Assembly: GCA_025677825.1 (NCBI GenBank)
Contig: JAIXMO010000006.1
Coordinates: 62,001-126,000 of the forward strand
Direction of reading: 5' to 3'
DNA from: Helicostylum pulchrum
Lineage: Eukaryota; Mucoromycota; Mucoromycetes; Mucorales; Mucoraceae
Length of the DNA: 64,000 nucleotides
Positions within the stretch are counted from its first letter, which is position 1. The number at the start of each line of letters is the position of its first letter. This document shows, piece by piece, positions 1 through 10,769 of this stretch. Position numbers and translations under genes: made by a program. Under the pieces are notes generated by a model that worked only from the letters and a program-made list of their open reading frames with translations, was not told the DNA's origin and did not search any database.

Positions 1-59
1 GTGACATGGTAAATGATATTTTCATTTTCATTTATTGTTCTAACGAACTATCATTCTAG

Positions 60-332
60 CTTACAAAAGGAAAGCCTGATCCAGCAGGTTACATTCGTGC
101 TGCTAAGGAAGTTGGGTACCAAAGTAATGATGTGATTGTGTTTGAAGATGCACCTGCCGGTGTCAAATCCGGTCGTGCTGCCGGCGCTGTTGTCATTGCT
201 TGTGTGACGTCGCATACCGTAGATCAATTGAAGGAAGCTGGCGCACATTATGTAGTTAATTTTTTGACAGATGTGGATCTTACTGTTTTACCAGATAACT
301 CATTAGAAGTCCAAGTAAAGAATATACTTTAA
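60..332 (+). CDS. HAD-superfamily sugar/glycerol phosphatase, last exon
   Basis: The last exon of a HAD-superfamily phosphohydrolase enters from the left edge. An intron acceptor (TTCTAG) ends at 59, and the frame runs from 60 to the TAA at 330-332, giving 90 residues. HAD motif III is visible as GKPDP, with the conserved lysine. Motif IV is VFEDAPAG, with the acidic residues that hold Mg2+. This pairing and the tail length fit the yeast glycerol-3-phosphate phosphatase / 2-deoxyglucose-6-phosphate phosphatase (GPP1/DOG1) family, cytosolic enzymes that dephosphorylate small phosphorylated polyols or sugars. The nucleophile motif and the cap lie outside the window, so the exact substrate cannot be assigned. 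Confidence 0.85.
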   Translation, partial: LTKGKPDPAGYIRAAKEVGYQSNDVIVFEDAPAGVKSGRAAGAVVIACVTSHTVDQLKEAGAHYVVNFLTDVDLTVLPDNSLEVQVKNIL

Positions 333-780
333 TTCTAAACACCTGATCATAAAAATAACATTTATTTCTGGGTTAGCATTGCAGGGCGTGACGAGAACTT
401 TTAAAAAAATTACATATATTAAAATAAAAAAAAATCCAGTACAGGTATGCTTCAGGCAGATTCATTGATGGTTCTTCAATGAAATTATCAGCGAAACGTG
501 TTACTTGGTAGTGGACAACAAAAGTATGTCTATGAGTGAGATATAATTAGTCGTACGGCGTAGTATTATATATAGAACTGTATATATGATGTACCGTGTA
601 AATAGTTTGACTGTTAGAGCACTTTGGTCTATACACTATGGAGCCGTAAACTTTATTCCGTTTAATAAAGTCGTTTTTTTTTAAAAAAAAACCTGTGAGG
701 TGATCAGATATATACTTTAGCCGACAGATATTACATATTATATGTTTTCGCAGTAGACATACAGCTTATAATATGATAAT
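333..780. other. Intergenic spacer with a T9A9 palindrome
   Basis: No convincing gene is seen. It holds a perfect T-run/A-run junction at about 674-691, one of a series of TnAn palindromes repeated through the window, and otherwise AT-rich 3'-flanking DNA of the phosphatase gene. Confidence 0.6.
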
Positions 781-1471
781 TAGGATGGAAGAACAGAACA
801 GTGATGCCCGAGATTGCAATAGCCAAAGCGGACAACTGATCACATCCACTGGTGCCACGACCATTTCTTACAGAAGGACATCTTAGATTGTAACAGATGA
901 AAGTGCCTTAGATCATCTTCTTTGTTGTTTTGTCTTGCTTTATAATTGGTTGTTTGGGATGACGGGGCTTCTCAAAACAATACACACAAGTTTGAGACGT
1001 GTAATCTTCATTTGTAATACAGACGGTAGTGTAACGGGCATGATTGTCTTGCTTCCAATTGTCGCCGTACCTCAAGCATCCTTTGATTGTGGAGCCAACA
1101 CCTTTTCCTTTGTCGCCAATCATCATTACCAATTGCTTGGAACTTTGCTGAGATTGTTTCTTGTTGCCCTTTGGATCATCCATTTGTCTCCTCTTTTTTG
1201 GTGGGTTCAACTATTGGCGCTCTTGCGAACAAATTCGATCTCTTGCTTTCTTCCCGAACTTTTCTCTTCTTATACTCCAAGCATTCATTCTTGGACTATG
1301 GTAAAAACCTCTCAGGGAATTTTTGTTGTCTTGTAAGCAGTTATACGCATCCCAGATTTCGTCTTGATTGTTGGCTTGCAAAAGACTCCTTTTGGAGATG
1401 TTTTTTTCCGTATGCGAGATCCCCTGTTTATCGTTTTTGAACTCGGCTATTTTATATCTATAATGAAACAT
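781..1471 (-). pseudogene. Fanzor-like (TnpB-family) nuclease relic, C-terminal half
   Basis: One reading frame runs on the minus strand from about 1471 to 781. It is broken by two in-frame stops, TAG at 1211-1213 and TAA at 908-910. The readable parts match the end of a TnpB/Fanzor-type nuclease: a GDKGKGVGSTIKG stretch, then VCITNEDYTSQTCVYC (the acidic DE/NE-x-TS motif followed by the first CxxC of the zinc ribbon). After the TAA come CYNLRCPS, the second cysteine pair, and GCDQLSALAIA, with the RuvC-III aspartate. The RuvC-I half upstream is missing or unrecognisable. It shares this motif order with the intact gene at 39.5-41.6 kb and the relic at 54-55.8 kb but is clearly a different subfamily. 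The family call is inferred from motif order; the stops are seen directly. Confidence 0.72.
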
Positions 1472-1897
1472 TCAGCTGCCGAAAGCAACGTCTTAGGCCG
1501 CCACAGTTTTTACATTGGAGAGAAATTCAAAAGCTGGTTCAGGTTCTTCTGTTAATTGGTCTAAGGTGCGTCCGGATTGTAATGAGACAAAAGAAAATAT
1601 GTGACATTTTCCTATTCCTGCGCACAACTATTTTTTTTTAAAAAAAAACGCTTTGTTAGATTTTGGGTACTAGTTCTATTTGCACGCTTAGAAAAGAAAG
1701 CGTGGTGTATTACTTTTCACATACCTTTATAAAATGTGCCCATATATCTGCACGGTATTACCATCGGGTGGAATACATTAGAGCAAGAAGATCTCAAATG
1801 GAAGGCTGTTGCTTTGAAGCGTATCCGTTTGTAAGAGTATAAAAAAAAAAAAAAGCTAAAAAATAAAAGAATATAAAACATAAGCTCATTTAAAAGG
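1472..1897. other. Spacer with a T9A9 palindrome
   Basis: AT-rich DNA between the Fanzor-like relic and a dispersed repeat. A T9A9 junction lies at about 1631-1648. Minus-strand codons at 1480-1570 may belong to the upstream part of the decayed nuclease but are not readable with confidence. Confidence 0.5.
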
Positions 1898-2085
1898 TGA
1901 ACATATGTATAAAATACTTATTGGTATACATAGCTAATAAAGAATAAAAAAGAGAAAGAAAGTGATTAAATATTCTAAAAAAAATAATAGAATAAATAGT
2001 AGTTTGAGGGCCACTTTCATTGCTCATAAAATAAAGGGCTTATTTGCTAACGTGACATTTTTAATCATTTTTACATAACACATCA
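1898..2085. repeat. Dispersed repeat, copy 1 (second copy near 34.6 kb)
   Basis: This segment aligns by eye with 34570-34720. Shared blocks are ACATAT..AAAATACT..TGGTATACATA, then a GGGCYCACTTT..CAT..ATAAAATAA..G..TTATTTGCT block, then TTAATCATTTTTA. Order and spacing are kept with scattered substitutions and small indels. It could be an old non-autonomous mobile element; no ends or target duplications were recognised. Confidence 0.55.
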
Positions 2086-2214
2086 AAGATACCGTCTCAC
2101 TTGTTTCAAGTAAGAAGCTAAAAAAACGCTATGACATTTTTGTCAATGGAAAATATTGGGACAATTTTAAATAAAAATAAAGTTATTGTTAATAAATTAC
2201 GTTTTACAAAGTAT

Positions 2215-3118
2215 TTATTCATCAATATCAAAATCATAATCCGGACATTCTCTTTTAAAAATCTCGGCCTGTTTTTTTTCTAACCGGCGTCGGCGATTAC
2301 GTTGAACGATGGTTGACAGATCGGCCAGCATCAATTGTATATCTCTAACCTCTTCCATATGCTTTTGCATGATTTCAGATCGCACCTCTGCTACCCTGGA
2401 AGCGCTAGTGTCAGTCTGTTTCAACTGATCGATCAAGAGTTGAAACACATCTTGACTAACAGCAGAGTCTGCGAGCTTGCGCTTTGAAGAGGCTTTTGAT
2501 CGCTTTCATCCTTCGGGACGCTCGCTATGGCTAACAGCTTCCTCCAAGGCAGCCCCACTGATTTCCTTGGTCTTAGGTTTCCACTTGTCAAAATATTTCA
2601 GAAAGTCGAAACATTCCATGTTGTTGAACGTTTCGTTTTTGTTCAACTGACGATAAAGTTTATGTACTAACGTAACCTAAAATATGACGCTTTATAAATA
2701 CAATTACTTCTCAAGTAAATATTATATACTTACATCATAATAATCGTTTCTAACTGTCTTTTGTAAACATCCAGCAAATTTCAATGTTTTTGACTGGATG
2801 TGGTTCAGCCATCGGGTTCTGATACTGTCTGCTCATCTGGGACAGACATAGTCCTCTTCGCTTAACGATTCCGAAAAAATGCTTCGTAATTTCGTTCCAA
2901 AACGTCTTTGCTTTTATTTTGGTCCCGGTAACTGGATCCATACAGAACAAGATATATGATCGACATATCTGAATATCTTCAGCTGGTGTGAACCTCTTTT
3001 TCACTTATTTGGCTTGAACTTCAGAAACGCGAAAGTCATATTCCAAGACTTGGACATCATTTTGTTTGCCGTTGAATTCGGAATCGTCGTTGATGATGAA
3101 GGAGCGGTGGTTGTTCAT
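2215..3118 (-). pseudogene. NAM-associated/SANT-like transposon-linked protein, broken
   Basis: A minus-strand gene starts with ATG at 3118 and ends with a TAA at 2215-2217. It has a 57-bp GT-AG intron (2677-2733). The first part carries a trihelix/SANT-like module (KKRFTPAEDIQICRSY, with the tryptophan in FWNEITKHF). The C-terminal part is a charged helical region ending in FDIDE. This order is that of proteins with a NAM-associated domain, which are expanded in plants and mucoromycetes and often linked to PIF/Harbinger-type elements. Three lesions are visible: TAA at 3005-3007, a one-base frameshift near 2775, and TGA at 2506-2508 (a possible CGA to TGA change). Family assignment is from motif memory and is moderate; the lesions are seen directly. 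Confidence 0.6.
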
Positions 3119-3369
3119 TTTAGTAATATTTAGTTAAGATTTTTTTTTTTATAAAAGTAGTTTTTAAAATTTTATTTTATTTTCAGTATCTACATATATA
3201 ATGTTTTGAAAAAAAAAAAAGTTTCAAATTACGCACAAAACAATTCATGTATAAGCTTAAATGTTTTTATTGTGCATGTTACGTTCTTAAACTATCATAT
3301 TATAAAGACTTACCTATTATTTTCGAGTTAACTCGCACGGAAGGCTATGATTTCTAAAATTAGTTGCTG

Positions 3370-4615
3370 GACGAGCAAGCGAATCTCTCAAGGATTGGAG
3401 TTGATTATCCATATCTGCAACGAAAACATAATCCTGGTTGGTATTGCTACTTATAACTTTCTAGGCCTCTTTTTTGAGCAAGCACAGTATTATTCCGCGT
3501 TTTCAGCATAAGCTGACATATAGCTAAACTTATCATCAGTACGGTTGTTGACGACAGGTTCCCGGGCAATGCTTACTATCTTTCTTACAGAGAAAGGGAT
3601 TGTCATAATTCTCGAAACAAGGAGCATATGCTTGCAAATACCGATGAAATCAGGGCATGATCAGGGGCGAACAAGGTTATTTTCAACCGAGATTCGATAA
3701 ATGTTATCACTGTCAGGTTTGAAAGACTAACAGGAAAAAAAATCTGGTGTATCTTCTACCACGTATATCATAAGCGCAGCAGCTTGAACATTAATGACAT
3801 CTGCGACCTGTTTTTTTCTTTTTCACCTGCATTCAAAAGACATTTTGGAAGCCAAATTGAACCCTCAAAGCCTCCTGTCTGTAATCAAGGATTATGATCT
3901 GGGAAAGCCTATATAGCAGATGTCTACTCGTAAATTTCTTGATCTACCAAAGTTATAGGTCTTGAACCTATTATAGTAGGATTCAATTAAATTCTTAGTG
4001 CGGAAAGTAGTATCCTAGATCAAATATATATAAAAATGTAAATCGATTAGCATTGATAATATTGTTTACCATCTTGTAATAAACCGAAAGGTTAAAGGGT
4101 ACGGCAGCACCGGATTTCTCACTAGCAATATTTTCAAGCTATTAAACATCATGCTAGTAAGCATAAGTTCAATTAATATCAGACATTAGTATTTTACGTG
4201 GGCTAAATCTTCGGGGTTCAAGCGAAGGAGAGCCTTGAAGGTTTTCCAGCTCATATGCTTCTCAACATGTTCTTCGATCCAAGAGCGAATATCTTCACTG
4301 ACTCTCGAATCAACGATATCACTAATGGCGTTAGGATCGTGATTTTCGTGTTTCCAAAAGTACTTCAAAAAACAGAGCCAATAATTCTCTTTACAATACT
4401 TAATTTTGCAAGGCACCCAACTTAGATAGAAGGCTTAATCTGTCTTTTTTTTTTCTTCAGGCGTATTGTATATTTTTTTAAGCTTGCTAGAATGATCACA
4501 AGAATAATACAAAACAACTTATTTGTCTGTCTTCGTGCAGACCCAGACAACATGCTTAGAGCTATTTTTTTCTAACCATTCTTCAAAAACATTTTCGTTT
4601 CCAAACAATTGAATC
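3370..4615 (-). mobile_element. Mutator-like (MULE) transposase relic with SWIM zinc finger
   Basis: A strongly decayed minus-strand transposase. The N-terminal part (about 4615-4186) reads as a FAR1/MULE-type N-terminal region (EEWLEKNSSKHVVWVC, then a histidine/cysteine-containing stretch and SWIEEHVEKHMSWKTFKALL), with in-frame TAA stops. About 3930-4000 reads NLIESYYNRFKTYNFGR, like the late MULE block that precedes the C-terminal domain. At 3601-3661 the frame gives SCPDFIGICKHMLLVSR, a SWIM zinc finger (CPxF..CKH). The DDE catalytic core between these blocks is not found, so an internal deletion is likely. It is therefore dead or, at best, a non-autonomous remnant. Terminal inverted repeats were not identified. 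Confidence 0.62.
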
Positions 4616-4804
4616 TAAGGATGTTCGTTTTAAGTGGGTACTTCGCGAACGAGTGGTGATGGGGAGGAACTGACATATTTATTTTTTGTGACAGTAAAAA
4701 GTATAAGATTTAGTGTCATGGGACACAAAAAGCGGGGCCTAAACTTAAGAAAAATAGACGTGTTTTTTTTTACTCCCTTTTTCTTGTTAGTTTTCCTTTT
4801 CAAA

Positions 4805-7162
4805 ATGGATATTGATAAACCCACCTTGAAGCGTAGAAATGAGACTGCACCAGACACAAAGAGACAACGACCAAAGTTAAACATGAACCAAGCACCACGT
4901 ATACCAGTGCGTTCAACATTAGCCAGTCGTTCCAATCGAACCTCTCCAACCACTTCAACAGTCAGTAATCAAGGTGTACCTAAAAAAAAACTCAATAATC
5001 AAGGTGTGCCTAAACAAAGACTCAGTAATCAAGGTGTACCTACACAAAGGCTCAGTAATCAAGGCATACCTAAACAAAGGCTCAGTAATCAAACTGCTGT
5101 ATCTTCTTCTACATCAAGACTCAGTAGCCAAAATAATAAACCGGCTACATCAAGGCTCAGTAGCCAAAATAACATACCTGCTACTGCAAATGGGTCAAAA
5201 AAATTAGTTACAAAAAAATCCGGACCTGAAATACCTCAATTCACAGGAGATATCAAAGGGAAGATGACTTACCTTCAAACACAACTTGAAGATAGCGGAG
5301 GACAATGTAATATTTTTTATATATAAACGAACACTACGTAAATTAATTTTACTAATCTATTTTATAGTAACTGACTTTGAGAAACTAAAAGACGATTTAG
5401 AATCCAATGTTCAAAACTCTGAATCTTTATTACAAGAAGCGTTACAAAAAGTACAAGACTTAGAGACAACAATTGAATCAACACGTTCCAGACATCAAGA
5501 AGAACTTACAAAGCATCAAGAGAAATATATGTTAAAGAACCGTGATCTTATCTTTGAAAATGATCAAAATAATACAAAAGCAAAAAATTGGGAGAACGAA
5601 TTGAAACAAATTGAAGATGAATCAAGGCAAACTTTTTTAGCTCTGGAAGAAAAGAAGAGGGAGAATGTTGGATTAAAAGCTGCTTTACAGAAATCAAGTG
5701 CTTCTTTTACTGAAGTGGATGCTGAATTAAGAGTATTAAAGATGAAGTTAAAGGTAAACAATATATACGCGTATAAAAAAAAAAAAAGAAAAAAAAAAAG
5801 AGTTTTTATTCACTTTATAATATAGAGTGCTGGATCTGCATTGGAAGAGCATGAAGGACACGTCAGTTCATTATCAAATGAATGGGATACAAAAGACAAT
5901 TCATTAGAGGGATTAGAAAAAGCACTATTTGAGCAAGAAATCCTTCGTCGAAAGCTTCACAACACCATTCAAGAATTAAAAGGAAATATCAGAGTATTTT
6001 GCAGAGTAAGACCTTCACTTGAATCTGACAGCGAATCCAATTTAGCGCAAATTAGAATATTTGGTGAAGATCAAGAGCATATGGAATTACAAGAACAAGT
6101 ATCGTCTACACTTGGCAAGAGTTCAACAAAGACTCATAATTTCACATTTGATCGTGTATTTTCACCTAGCGAAACACAAAAGGATTGCTTTGAAGAGATA
6201 TCACAATTAGTACAATCTGCCTTGGACGGGTATAATGTTTGTATCTTTGCATACGGGCAAACTGGTAGTGGAAAAACATATACCATGCAAGGTCCTAACA
6301 CAGTAACAGAATCTACTGTTGGTATGATCCCACGAGCGGTTCAACAAATTTATGATGTAGCTCAAAGATTAAAACGATTCGGTTGGAATTATACTATGGA
6401 AGGACAATTTCTGGAGATATATAACGAAACTATTCATGATTTACTTGGCGATGCCACTAAATACGGTCAAATCAAACACGAAATCCATCATGAAAAGAAC
6501 GGTAAAACAAATGTCAGTAACATGACCACTGTCGAATTAGATTCACCTTCCAAAGTAAAAATGATGCTTAGAAAAGCGAGCCAAAATCGAGCAACGGGTG
6601 CAACTAACTTGAATGAAAGATCTTCCAGAAGTCATAGCGTATTTACTCTCAAATTGATCGGACATAACAGAAAAACGGATGAAAGTACTACTGGTATATT
6701 GAATTTAATTGACTTGGCTGGTTCTGAGAGATTATCGACATCAGGCTCTGTAGGTGACAGACTTCGTGAAACGCAAGCAATTAATAAGAGTTTGAGCTGT
6801 CTCGGTGATGTAATTCATGCATTAGTTAATAATAAGGAAGGAGGACATATTCCTTATCGAAATTCAAAGTTAACATATTTACTTCGCAATTCATTAGGTA
6901 TGAGTATGATGTGTGTGTGTGTGTGTGTGTGTGTGTAATCTGACATTTATTTTTTATTTTAGGAGGTAACTGTAAAACATTAATGTTTGTTAATGTGTCA
7001 CCCATGATTGAGCACTTTGGCGAATCACTTTGTTCATTAAGATTTGCAACCAAGGTAAGATTTCCGATAAAATAAATGACCCGAAAATAAAAACCTTATT
7101 AACATTAATTTGATTAGGTAAATTCATGTCATATCGGAACAGCTAAAAAATCTATAAAGTAG
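4805..7162 (+). CDS. Kinesin-14 (Kar3/HSET-type) minus-end motor
   Basis: Five exons (4805-5306, 5368-5753, 5826-6897, 6963-7054, 7118-7162) splice to 698 residues. Order: a basic, Ser/Asn-rich tail with a 10-residue tandem repeat; a coiled coil of about 200 residues (exon 2 and early exon 3); the neck [14 protein letters not shown]; then the motor. The motor shows the P-loop [16 protein letters not shown] (about residue 439), switch [12 protein letters not shown], switch [12 protein letters not shown] (about residue 593), and the C-terminal [11 protein letters not shown]. The C-terminal motor and the VNxCxIGTA ending mark kinesin-14, a spindle motor that crosslinks and slides microtubules toward minus ends. 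The start at 4805 is preferred over the in-frame 4634 codon because it gives a basic tail like other family members. A (GT)n run sits right after the third intron's donor. Confidence 0.93.
4966..5088 (+). repeat. 30-bp coding tandem repeat in the kinesin-14 tail
   Basis: Four to five copies of a 30-bp unit encode [10 protein letters not shown] with small changes. Two looser units (SRLSSQNN) follow at about 5115-5170. All units keep the frame, so the repeat varies the length of the basic tail. Confidence 0.85.
6908..6936. repeat. (GT)n microsatellite inside a kinesin-14 intron
   Basis: About 14 GT units lie 10 bases downstream of the 5' splice site at 6898 and supply many decoy GT dinucleotides. 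Confidence 0.9.
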
Positions 7163-7439
7163 CTGTTATAATGTATTTTACTTTTCAAAAGAATCATTTT
7201 AGTTCCACCCTTTCTTGGTGTGTATATATAAAATACTAGTTTCAAAAAAAAAAATGGCGTGAAACTTGTATATGGAAAAAACAAATAACAATAAAAAAAA
7301 GATCCTTATATGAATATGTATAATTCATGTGACCCATTTTAGGTACAAGTTTGGGCTTTTTATCGCAAACAAATATATACTTTTTTTATTTTTGTTTTAA
7401 ATCTCTTTCTCTCTCTTTTTCTTCTTTGTAATTTTACTT

Positions 7440-9342
7440 ATGACGCGCGATTCGACTAGTAGCTTATCATCGTTAGACTCTGCGGTTTATTTTGATTCTA
7501 TTAGAGAATGTTTATTGTTTCCAACATATGCCAAACGAGACCCCAAAGGTAAAAAAAAAAAACAAGTGTATATACATATTAATTTATATGTACAATGTTA
7601 GATCATACAAAATGGACAGTAAGAGCTAAAGGTTGGGCTTTATCTCATAACAGTTCCAGCGCTAAACAAAAAATGATGATGGGTAAAAAATAAACTTTAA
7701 AATTTTCCTAAACATCCCCCCATGACACTAAAAAATAAAAAAAGGTATTACAAAAAGTGTAGCAGGAATATCATCTACTGATAGAACATCATCACAAATG
7801 TTTGAAGAACGTTTCAAATACTTTCTAGCAACAAATAAGCGCCACGTCGTTTTTTTAATAGAAGCTATAGGTACTACAACACTAGAAGAATCTCGTAAAA
7901 TAACTCAACGAGAACAGCAATTTATTTTAAATCAACCATTAATTGTTGATTCACTCAACATGTTGTCTACCCGAATTAATCAAATCGTTTTAAAGACTCC
8001 GTATTATACCTCGTCATATCCGATTTCATTTCCTGATACTCCACCAACTGATTATAGTGATGACGATGATAACGAGAGCTGGTACACGCATGAAGATCCT
8101 CACTTGCTAACCAGACCATCCAATCCAGTATCATCTGTTCTTGACTCCAATTATAGGACCACACACGAACAAAAAAAAGGTATTCATTTAACCACAAAAG
8201 GATCCGGTTTTTTATGTGGTCAATTCTCTTTATCGCATCATACCATATTAAACTGGGCTCAAGAACAAAATCAATGTGATGCCAGATTAATAAAGATTCA
8301 ATCAGTTTGTACCATCGACAATAAATTTTCTCCGAATCATAATGTTGTCAATTTGATTGAACCTACTGGGATTTCGATCATATCCGATATTGATGATACT
8401 ATCAAAGATACGCAAGTAAAATTAGGTGCTAGAGCCGTTATCGCAAAGACTTTTTTTGAGTCATTAAAACCTGTTCAAGGTATGGCAGATGCTTACATGT
8501 CATGGGTAAAAAAAAACAGTTTTAATTTCTATACGTTGAGTACTAACTAAGTTTTTTATGTTTAGTATTCTCAAGGTGCCTCATTTCATTACGTATCCAA
8601 CAGCCCATTTCAACTGATGCCAATGCTAGACACTTTTATCCGAGAAGCACAATTTCCCCCTGGCTCAATGCACTTACGAGATGATGGAAAGCTTATTTCA
8701 CGACTTGTCGAAACACCAGGTCTAGCCAAACGAGAAGCCATTCTTGATATCCTTTCAGATTTTCCAGACCGACATTTTATCCTGATTGGCGACTCAGGCG
8801 AAATAGATTTAGAGATATATACCCGTATCGCCATAGAATACCCAACTCAAATCCTAAAGATCTTTATTCGAGATGTAACCAATGAAACTATTACAGAATT
8901 AAAACAGTCCATGACCTCTGTTAGACAAAGAAGTGGTCCATTTTCTCTGTTCTATTCAAAGCGTAGATCGCAATCAGCAACCGATTTTGTTGTACCAAAC
9001 AAGAACCAAAAAAAATCAAAGTACTCTTTAGGGATGCGTAGAACCGTAACTTCTATGGTAGCAGAGTACGCAGTAGAACCTCATTTGACAGGCCATCGTG
9101 GTACAGTACACCTTGATAGTGACCTGAATGATCACTCTACTCAAAAGATTTCTAGTAGTGAAGCTTGTGCACAACTCTACCATCGATTAGAAAAGGCAAG
9201 AAGTCGTGTAAATATTGAAATTATTTTATTTCGGCATGCAAGTGAGCTACAAGCTGATACTGACATAACGAATTTACTTTGGGGAATGTGGGATAACCGA
9301 AGTAATCTTTCTTCTGATAATCAATCAAATTTTTCAGCATAG
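7440..9342 (+). CDS. App1-like Mg2+-dependent phosphatidate phosphatase
   Basis: Four exons (7440-7548, 7602-7682, 7745-8505, 8566-9342) give 575 residues. The C-terminal half carries the App1/DUF2183 catalytic domain. The HAD-like DxDxT motif is SDIDDTIKDTQ (first Asp about residue 278). Next come GMADAYMSW, FHYVSNSPFQL (the SNS motif) and FILIGDSGEIDLEIY (the late acidic motif). In yeast, App1 dephosphorylates phosphatidic acid and diacylglycerol pyrophosphate at actin patches during endocytosis. The middle and extreme C-terminus are low in conserved motifs, with an acidic stretch near residues 155-170 and a Ser-rich end. The start was chosen because it is the first ATG and its exon splices in frame. 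Gene identity is strong; the endocytic role is by family analogy. Confidence 0.9.
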
Positions 9343-10769
9343 AATCACCCCAACCCATTTTTTCATATACACACCCGACCATACATTTTGCGGGGCGACC
9401 CCCATAAATAAAATAAAACCGGGAGAGATAGACGCACGGGGGGTTTTTTTTAACTACTGCCAATAAACTATTTTCAAGACAGTTTTCACTACTTTTGATA
9501 CTGTGTGTACCCTTTAACTACTCTTTTTTTAATTTTAAATGCAATAAAAAATTATTTTACGAATAGCTGTAAATATTGAAGTTTCAACTGTTTTTCTAAC
9601 AAACAAAAAGCAATACCTGGAAATATTTCGTTTTAGTTTTTGAAGCAGTATGACATTTTTAGAACTAAGGTAACAAAAAAAGGAAAAATTGACCTCATAA
9701 AAAGTGTATGTAAATGTTTATTTTACCGACATTCTAATTCCAAACCGAATAAAACAATAGCCAAATCATATGATACATATTTATATGATGTATATTCTAC
9801 TAGAAACCTTTCGGAATCTTCTGTAAATAATTTAGATCGTGTAATATATACTTTAAACATGACTTTTATTTTAAGATAATATCATTTAGTTGCTGTCCCG
9901 TGCGTAATGATGTGAGATCTTTTTTCTTATGACGCATTGTTAAAAATCACCCCCTTTTGTTTATGCCAATGATTGATCTGCAACTTACCATCACGTGGAG
10001 TTACTTTCTATTTCAGGAAACCACTGCTAAAAAATAGTTGATTACGTAACCGTTATAATAAATAAGCGGTTTTATTTTATTATTTTATATTTTATACAAC
10101 TTCGGTCTTTTATTTTTTGGGTTACAAAGCACTCTTTTTGACACTTCTAGTCCATCTAAAATGAAGCGCAATCACTATTTAAATTATTTGTTTTGGACTT
10201 CATTTTCGCAACGTGATTTTATGATATATTAATTTTCGTGATTACATTAAATGTCACAACGGGAAATTTTGGCTGAGATTTTAAAAGTTGAAAAAAAAAA
10301 ATCAAGAATTTTACAACTGTATACAACTCTTTTACATTTATTCTGAAAGGTCCAGCAGCATGCTTCTTCATTTTTTTCATTTGCTTATACACCCACTTTT
10401 AAGACTTTTATTATGTATGTTCTTTACATTATGTTTATTTTATTATATAAATGATTACCTTATTTTACATACAATATTTATTTAAATAAAATGATATAGA
10501 AATCCGCAATAATATCTCAGGCATACTTAACTTCATTACTCCTGCCTTGCTTTATAATCGCCTATTTAATGTGATGCTTTACATTAGAAATTTAACTAAA
10601 TAGTAGAAGTCCCTCTTTCAACAATACATTTACCATTTCTTAGGTTCTTCTAATCTTTATTTTTTTACTTCCACTGGTTGGTTTTATGGTGGCTTTTAAT
10701 AATAATGCACTGACTGTTAGTCTACTAAATCTACAGTTATTATTATTAGTTTTTATATTTGTATAATTT
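9343..10769. other. AT-rich intergenic region
   Basis: No supported gene. A 79-codon open frame at 9640-9879 has the AT-driven composition of random frames here and no recognisable motif. Confidence 0.5.

Noticed and set aside
781..4615. Repeat-induced point mutation as the cause of the stops in the relics
   Set aside because: All three stop codons can arise from a C-to-T change, so a few stops are not evidence; base counts over aligned copies would be needed.
4630..4953. Minus-strand 107-codon frame over the kinesin-14 start
   Set aside because: Shadow of exon 1 of the kinesin gene; no family features.
9640..9879. 79-codon plus-strand frame in the 9-10 kb spacer
   Set aside because: Composition is that of AT-rich random sequence; no motif, no splice partners.
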